From assembly GCA_020638135.1 (NCBI GenBank), contig JACKJE010000003.1:135367-199366 (forward strand): a stretch of DNA of 64,000 bases. Direction: 5' to 3'. Positions 60,438 through 64,000 of the stretch are shown here, piece by piece. How positions within the stretch are numbered: position 1 is the first letter of the stretch; each line of letters starts with the position of its first letter. A program made the translations under genes and the position numbers. Origin of the DNA: Methylobacteriaceae bacterium (GTDB lineage Bacteria; Pseudomonadota; Alphaproteobacteria; Rhizobiales; Beijerinckiaceae). The notes beneath the pieces are model-generated. The model searched no databases, was not told the origin of the DNA, and was given only the letters and a program-made list of their open reading frames with translations.

Positions 60438-61787
60438 ATGCCCATAAGCGCCAACAGATATGCGACGCATCTGGCCGTGCGGTCGCGCATCGCCGCCAAG
60501 CGTTGGTCGCGGCGCAGCGCCTTCCTTCTGGGCGGCGTCTTGGTCGGCGCCGTTGCGATCGGCATGGCCTATGTGGCCGACGTTGCGCAGGCGGCCTTCC
60601 TCTGGGCGGTCCAGCGCATTCCCTGGATCGGCTTCGTCGTCACGCCGCTCGGCTTTGGTCTGGCGACCTATCTGGCCCGCAACGTCTTCCCCAACTCGCA
60701 AGGCAGCGGCATCCCCCAGGCGATCGCGGCGCTGCGGATCGAGGATCAGGACCAGCGGGCGCCGCTCGTATCGCTGCGCGTCGGAATCGGCAAGATCATC
60801 GTCATGACGCTCGGCCTGCTCTGCGGCGCATCGACCGGCCGCGAGGGTCCGACCGTTCAGGTCGGCGCGGCGATCATGTTCGCCATCGGCCGCCTCTCGC
60901 CCTATCGGCAGGGCGGCTTCCTGCTCGCCGGCGCCGCGGCCGGCGTCGCGGCGGCCTTCAACACGCCGCTTGCGGGCATCGTCTTCGGCATCGAGGAAAT
61001 GAGCCGTTCGTTCGAAGCGCGCACGAGCGGCCTCATCATCGGCGCCGTCATCGCCGCCGGTCTCACCTCGCTCGCCGTCATCGGCGACTATTCCTATTTT
61101 GGCGCGACGACCGCGACGCTGCCGCTCGGCAAGGCCTGGATCGCCGTTCTCGTCTGCGCGATCATCGGCGGACTGGCCGGCGGCTTGTTCATCCGCATCG
61201 TCACTCTGTTCGCGCGCGGCCTGCCTGGCGCGGCGGGCGACATCATCAAGCGCTATCAGATCCCGTTCGCGATGGCCTGCGGGCTCGGCGTGGCGATCTG
61301 CGGCCTCAACGGCGATCATTCGATCTACGGCACCGGCTACGAACAGGCGCGCGCCATCGTGCACGGCGAAAAGGCGCTCGACTACTGGTTCGGGCCGCTG
61401 AAATTCCTGTCGACCACCTTCTCCGCGATGAGCGGCATCCCCGGCGGCGTCTTTTCGCCGTCGTTGTCGGTCGGCGCGGGCATCGCCAGCGCGCTGAGCG
61501 TCGTGTTCAGCAATGTTCCGCTCGGCGCGCTCGCCCTCATCGGCATGGTGTCCTATCTCGCCGGCGTCGTGCAGGCGCCGATCACCTCCTTCGTGATCGT
61601 GTCGGAGATGACCAACGATCACGCCATGGTGATCCCGCTGATGGCCGCCGCGCTGATCGCCAATGCGTCGTCGAAATTTCTCGCGCGCGAAGGGCTCTAT
61701 CACGCGCTGGCGCGCAATTTCAGACCCACGGTGGAAACTAGCGCGCAGCCCGACAAGGCGGCGAAGGAGCCGACCGGCGCGCTCTGA
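60438..61787 (+). CDS. CLC-family chloride channel or Cl-/H+ antiporter
   Basis: A predicted 449-residue polytopic protein with about 16 hydrophobic helices or re-entrant segments. Selectivity-filter motifs are present: NSQGSGIPQAI (GSGIP), STGREGPTVQVGA (GREGP, with gating Glu), and MSGIPGGVFSPSLSVGA. FNTPLAGIVFGIEEM places Glu at the internal proton-glutamate position. Unlike E. coli ClcA it has no visible CBS domains. Start ATG 60438. It follows the WcbI pair but is not obviously related in function. Confidence 0.9.
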   Translation: MPISANRYATHLAVRSRIAAKRWSRRSAFLLGGVLVGAVAIGMAYVADVAQAAFLWAVQRIPWIGFVVTPLGFGLATYLARNVFPNSQGSGIPQAIAALRIEDQDQRAPLVSLRVGIGKIIVMTLGLLCGASTGREGPTVQVGAAIMFAIGRLSPYRQGGFLLAGAAAGVAAAFNTPLAGIVFGIEEMSRSFEARTSGLIIGAVIAAGLTSLAVIGDYSYFGATTATLPLGKAWIAVLVCAIIGGLAGGLFIRIVTLFARGLPGAAGDIIKRYQIPFAMACGLGVAICGLNGDHSIYGTGYEQARAIVHGEKALDYWFGPLKFLSTTFSAMSGIPGGVFSPSLSVGAGIASALSVVFSNVPLGALALIGMVSYLAGVVQAPITSFVIVSEMTNDHAMVIPLMAAALIANASSKFLAREGLYHALARNFRPTVETSAQPDKAAKEPTGAL

Positions 61788-61804
61788 GCGCGCGCCGGGC
61801 GCGC

Positions 61805-64000
61805 CTACCACGCCATCTTCATGCCGCCCTTGCCGGCATAGACCGGGTTCTTCGTACCGAACTCGCCCTCGAACGTGGCGAACAGCGCGACCGTCTGCGA
61901 GAAGGCGAGATTGACGCCGGCCTTCACCTGCGCGGCGTCGCGCGCGGGCTTGGCGCCGATGATGACGAAGCTCGCGCCCGGCAAAGCGGTGAGCGTCGCC
62001 GTCTGCGTGCGGCTCGTTGACCATTCGTGGCGCCAGGCGAGCGAGATCCAGGGCGTGAGGATCGAGCCGCCGAGATCGAGACTGGCCTCCGCCTTCAGAC
62101 CGATAAAGGTCGGCATCGAGGCGACGCCCTGGGCTTTGAACGACAGGGTGAACATGCCGACGCCGCCGGCCGCCTGTTCGATGAACGGCTTGGTGTGAAG
62201 ATGCGCGATCTCGATCGCGGTGAACGGCGTCACCGCGAAATTCTCAGTGGCGATGCGCCGGCCGACCTCGAGGCGCGTGCGCACTTCCTCGCTGGTGAAG
62301 CTCGCCGTCTCCTGCTCGCCGGCGATGGCGCCGATGGCGCCGACCGAGCGGGTCGTCTTGTTGGCGAAATTCGAATAGGCGACGCTCGCCGTGCCATAGA
62401 AGCCCTTCACCCTGAAGCCCGTATAGGCGCCGACGTGAATGCCTGCCGCCGAACCCTGCGCGTTGCCGGCGTTGAAGGCGCTCGACGAGCCGCCGAGCGC
62501 GACGCCGAACAGCATGCTGGCCCCCATCTGATAGTCGACGCCGAGCGCGCCGCCGTAGGAGTTCAGCTTCTGGTCGGCCGAACCCGCGACCGTATCGCCG
62601 CGCAGGCTGGAGCGGCCGCCGAAACCCGAGGCCCAGACGCGCCAGCGCTGAACGCCGTCGTCGCGCCGCACGGGCGTCGGCGCGTAATTCTGGCGCGACA
62701 CCGGCCATTTGTTGCCGTCCACGCGCGTCGGCGCATAGGCGAAGGGCGCGATGGTGCGCACGATCTGGTCGCGCGGCATCGAGTCGCGCCACAGCGACTG
62801 CTGGTCGTCGAGCACCGACGTGAAGAGGTGGCCGGTCTGCAAGGCGGCGTTGGCGGCGCCGGTGACGACGCCGTCGCCAGAGAGCTGCGTCAGCGAGGCG
62901 GCGACGGAGGAATCGGCGCTCTGATTCAGCGCGAGCAGCATCTGGCCGCCGAGGCCGGCGCCCATCTTCGCTGACGACCAGTAGATCGCGTTGGCGACCG
63001 ACCATTGATTGCGGGTGAGCGCATAGGAGCGGAAGTCGCGCAGGAGAATGGTGAGGTAGACGTCCTTGTCGTCGTAGCTCAGCAGGCCCGTAAATTTCGA
63101 CATGTCCGACAGGACGCCGTCGAACTGGCCGGTCACGCCGCCCATCGCCCGCATGAGGATATAGCGCGACCCGCGCTGGTAATTGCCGTCCTGCTGCGCA
63201 GTGATCTTGACCAGGCCGCCCGTGATCGTCGCCTTGCCGCCGATCATGATGAGATCGTTGCTCGTCGCGGTGATGCGCGCGTTGTAGTACGAGCCGGGTC
63301 CAAAACTCGCATCCTTGGCCACAGTCAGCGTGCCCACCGGTCCGTCGGCCGGCCCCATATTGATGACGCCCGTATTGTTCAAATACTGGACGTAGGAGCT
63401 GGCGGCGTTGTTCCACGTCCCGCTGTTGTTGAGGGTCGTCAAGCCAAGGCTGACGATCGAGCCGTCGATCACGCCGGTATTCTTGATCAGCGCGGCGCCG
63501 CTGGCGACGCCGATCGCGATCTGGCCCGGGTCGACCTGGATTGTGCCGGAATTGTTGACCGTCGCCGAACCGTTGTTGACGTCGATCTGGATCCCCACGC
63601 CCGTTCCTGACGACTTGATCGCGCCAGCATTGTTGATCGTCGCCTCGCCGGTTTGGGACTGCACGGCCACGCCGGCCATTCCACCGGAAATGAACTTGCC
63701 TGCGTCGAGATCGATCTGGATCGAGCCGCTGCTGGTCGCCGCGGCCACGCCGTACTTGTCCGTGCCCGAAACGTCGCCGTGAATCTTGACCTTGACCGAG
63801 CCTTTCCCGGTCGCCGTCGCGATCACGCCGTTGTCGGACGCGGCGACGCCGCCGGCGCCGACATTGACCGTATTCCATCCGTCGGCCGAGGTCGTGGCGA
63901 TGCCGTCGCCATAGGGGGCCGCGACGACGCCGTTGGTCGTGACGGTCACGGCGCCGACGCCTCCCGTAGACGCGGCGATCCCGCGGCTTGCGTTCACGTT
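61805..64000 (-). CDS. Autotransporter protein with C-terminal beta-barrel (N-terminus beyond window)
   Basis: The visible 730 residues are the 3' part of a type Va secreted protein. A passenger region (visible part up to about residue 300) is built of Asn/Gly/Thr/Val-rich strands like NNSGTIQVDPGQIAIG, a beta-helix pattern. After a linker with ANAIYWSSAKMG, the C-terminal ~280 residues form the autotransporter barrel: WRVWASGFGGRSSLRGD, ASMLFGVALGGSSSAF, GFRVKGFYGTASVAYS, EEVRTRLEVGRRI, and a final strand ending MKMAW with a terminal aromatic. The frame stays open at the right edge, so the signal peptide is not seen. Confidence 0.87.
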   Translation of the reverse strand, partial: NVNASRGIAASTGGVGAVTVTTNGVVAAPYGDGIATTSADGWNTVNVGAGGVAASDNGVIATATGKGSVKVKIHGDVSGTDKYGVAAATSSGSIQIDLDAGKFISGGMAGVAVQSQTGEATINNAGAIKSSGTGVGIQIDVNNGSATVNNSGTIQVDPGQIAIGVASGAALIKNTGVIDGSIVSLGLTTLNNSGTWNNAASSYVQYLNNTGVINMGPADGPVGTLTVAKDASFGPGSYYNARITATSNDLIMIGGKATITGGLVKITAQQDGNYQRGSRYILMRAMGGVTGQFDGVLSDMSKFTGLLSYDDKDVYLTILLRDFRSYALTRNQWSVANAIYWSSAKMGAGLGGQMLLALNQSADSSVAASLTQLSGDGVVTGAANAALQTGHLFTSVLDDQQSLWRDSMPRDQIVRTIAPFAYAPTRVDGNKWPVSRQNYAPTPVRRDDGVQRWRVWASGFGGRSSLRGDTVAGSADQKLNSYGGALGVDYQMGASMLFGVALGGSSSAFNAGNAQGSAAGIHVGAYTGFRVKGFYGTASVAYSNFANKTTRSVGAIGAIAGEQETASFTSEEVRTRLEVGRRIATENFAVTPFTAIEIAHLHTKPFIEQAAGGVGMFTLSFKAQGVASMPTFIGLKAEASLDLGGSILTPWISLAWRHEWSTSRTQTATLTALPGASFVIIGAKPARDAAQVKAGVNLAFSQTVALFATFEGEFGTKNPVYAGKGGMKMAW

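Noticed and set aside
60168..62024. 618-residue leftward frame over the CLC gene
   Set aside because: Antisense to a CLC channel with filter motifs; Arg/Glu/Asp-rich product.
1..64000. tRNA, rRNA, CRISPR array, prophage or insertion sequence
   Set aside because: I looked for T-loop motifs, regularly spaced direct repeats, transposase or integrase motifs and found none. Short structured RNAs without obvious sequence marks could still be missed.

Overview
The window is high-GC DNA from an alphaproteobacterium, most likely Hyphomicrobiales (Rhizobiales) and perhaps a Beijerinckiaceae- or Methylocystaceae-like lineage. Order-level evidence is the set of lineage markers: RcdA (DUF1465), TrcR (DUF1013), DUF1192 and DUF465 proteins, the short aa3-oxidase subunit IV, a cysteine-free L31, and scattered palindromic intergenic repeats typical of the group. 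The family-level guess is inference only. No tRNA, rRNA, CRISPR array, transposase or phage gene was seen.

Layout. (1) 219-1820 is prfC. (2) 1883-17957 is a surface or exopolysaccharide locus on both strands: a GDP-mannose enzyme (manC), a polyprenyl-phosphate sugar transferase, two GumC/Wzz-like co-polymerases, a flippase, a secreted GH5 glycanase, GT4, GT2 and GT26 glycosyltransferases, a Wzy-like polymerase and a double alpha/beta-hydrolase protein. Together these are the parts of a Wzx/Wzy-type pathway; no export porin or intact tyrosine kinase is visible. (3) 18105-22447 holds an AEC transporter, rpmE, rcdA, a DUF1192 gene, trcR and a secreted FecR-domain protein, so two CtrA-circuit regulators lie within 2 kb. 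(4) 22545-24830 is a PAS histidine kinase flanked by two stand-alone receivers. (5) 24909-28752 is a MarR regulator with a perfect palindrome at its start, a VOC protein, prpE and a TauE/SafE exporter. (6) 28919-31185 holds four small secreted proteins, two of them paralogues with a shared C-terminal module, followed by an AT-rich stretch. (7) 31354-37365 is acyl-CoA and ketone-body metabolism: a solitary Leu/Ile/Val-type binding protein, two acyl-CoA ligases, a PAS-LuxR regulator and 3-hydroxybutyrate dehydrogenase. (8) 37476-42730 holds two DUF465 genes, purE-purK, rpsU, a TPR lipoprotein and a membrane hydrolase. (9) 42963-49212 holds pntA-pntB, the oxidase subunit IV, a cytochrome c, a UbiB-type kinase and an AbrB-Doc toxin-antitoxin pair. 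(10) 49268-56894 holds a large membrane protein built from a duplicated ~180-residue unit, an M3 oligopeptidase, a sigma-54 response regulator, two SPW membrane proteins and a trans-aconitate-type methyltransferase. (11) 57039-60297 is a GSCFA protein divergent from two tandem WcbI-domain proteins, followed by a CLC channel and the C-terminal part of an autotransporter that runs off the right edge.

Two stretches (about 44.14-45.76 kb and 52.85-54.11 kb) hold a dense set of one- or two-base indels in conserved genes: pntA, pntB, the M3 peptidase and the sigma-54 regulator. The protein resumes correctly in another frame after each one, so I read these as probable sequence errors, not gene decay. 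The best candidates for undescribed biology are the duplicated-unit membrane protein (49268-51460), the GSCFA plus twin WcbI module, the paired small secreted proteins, and the hydrolase with one Ser-less and one Cys-type nucleophile elbow.
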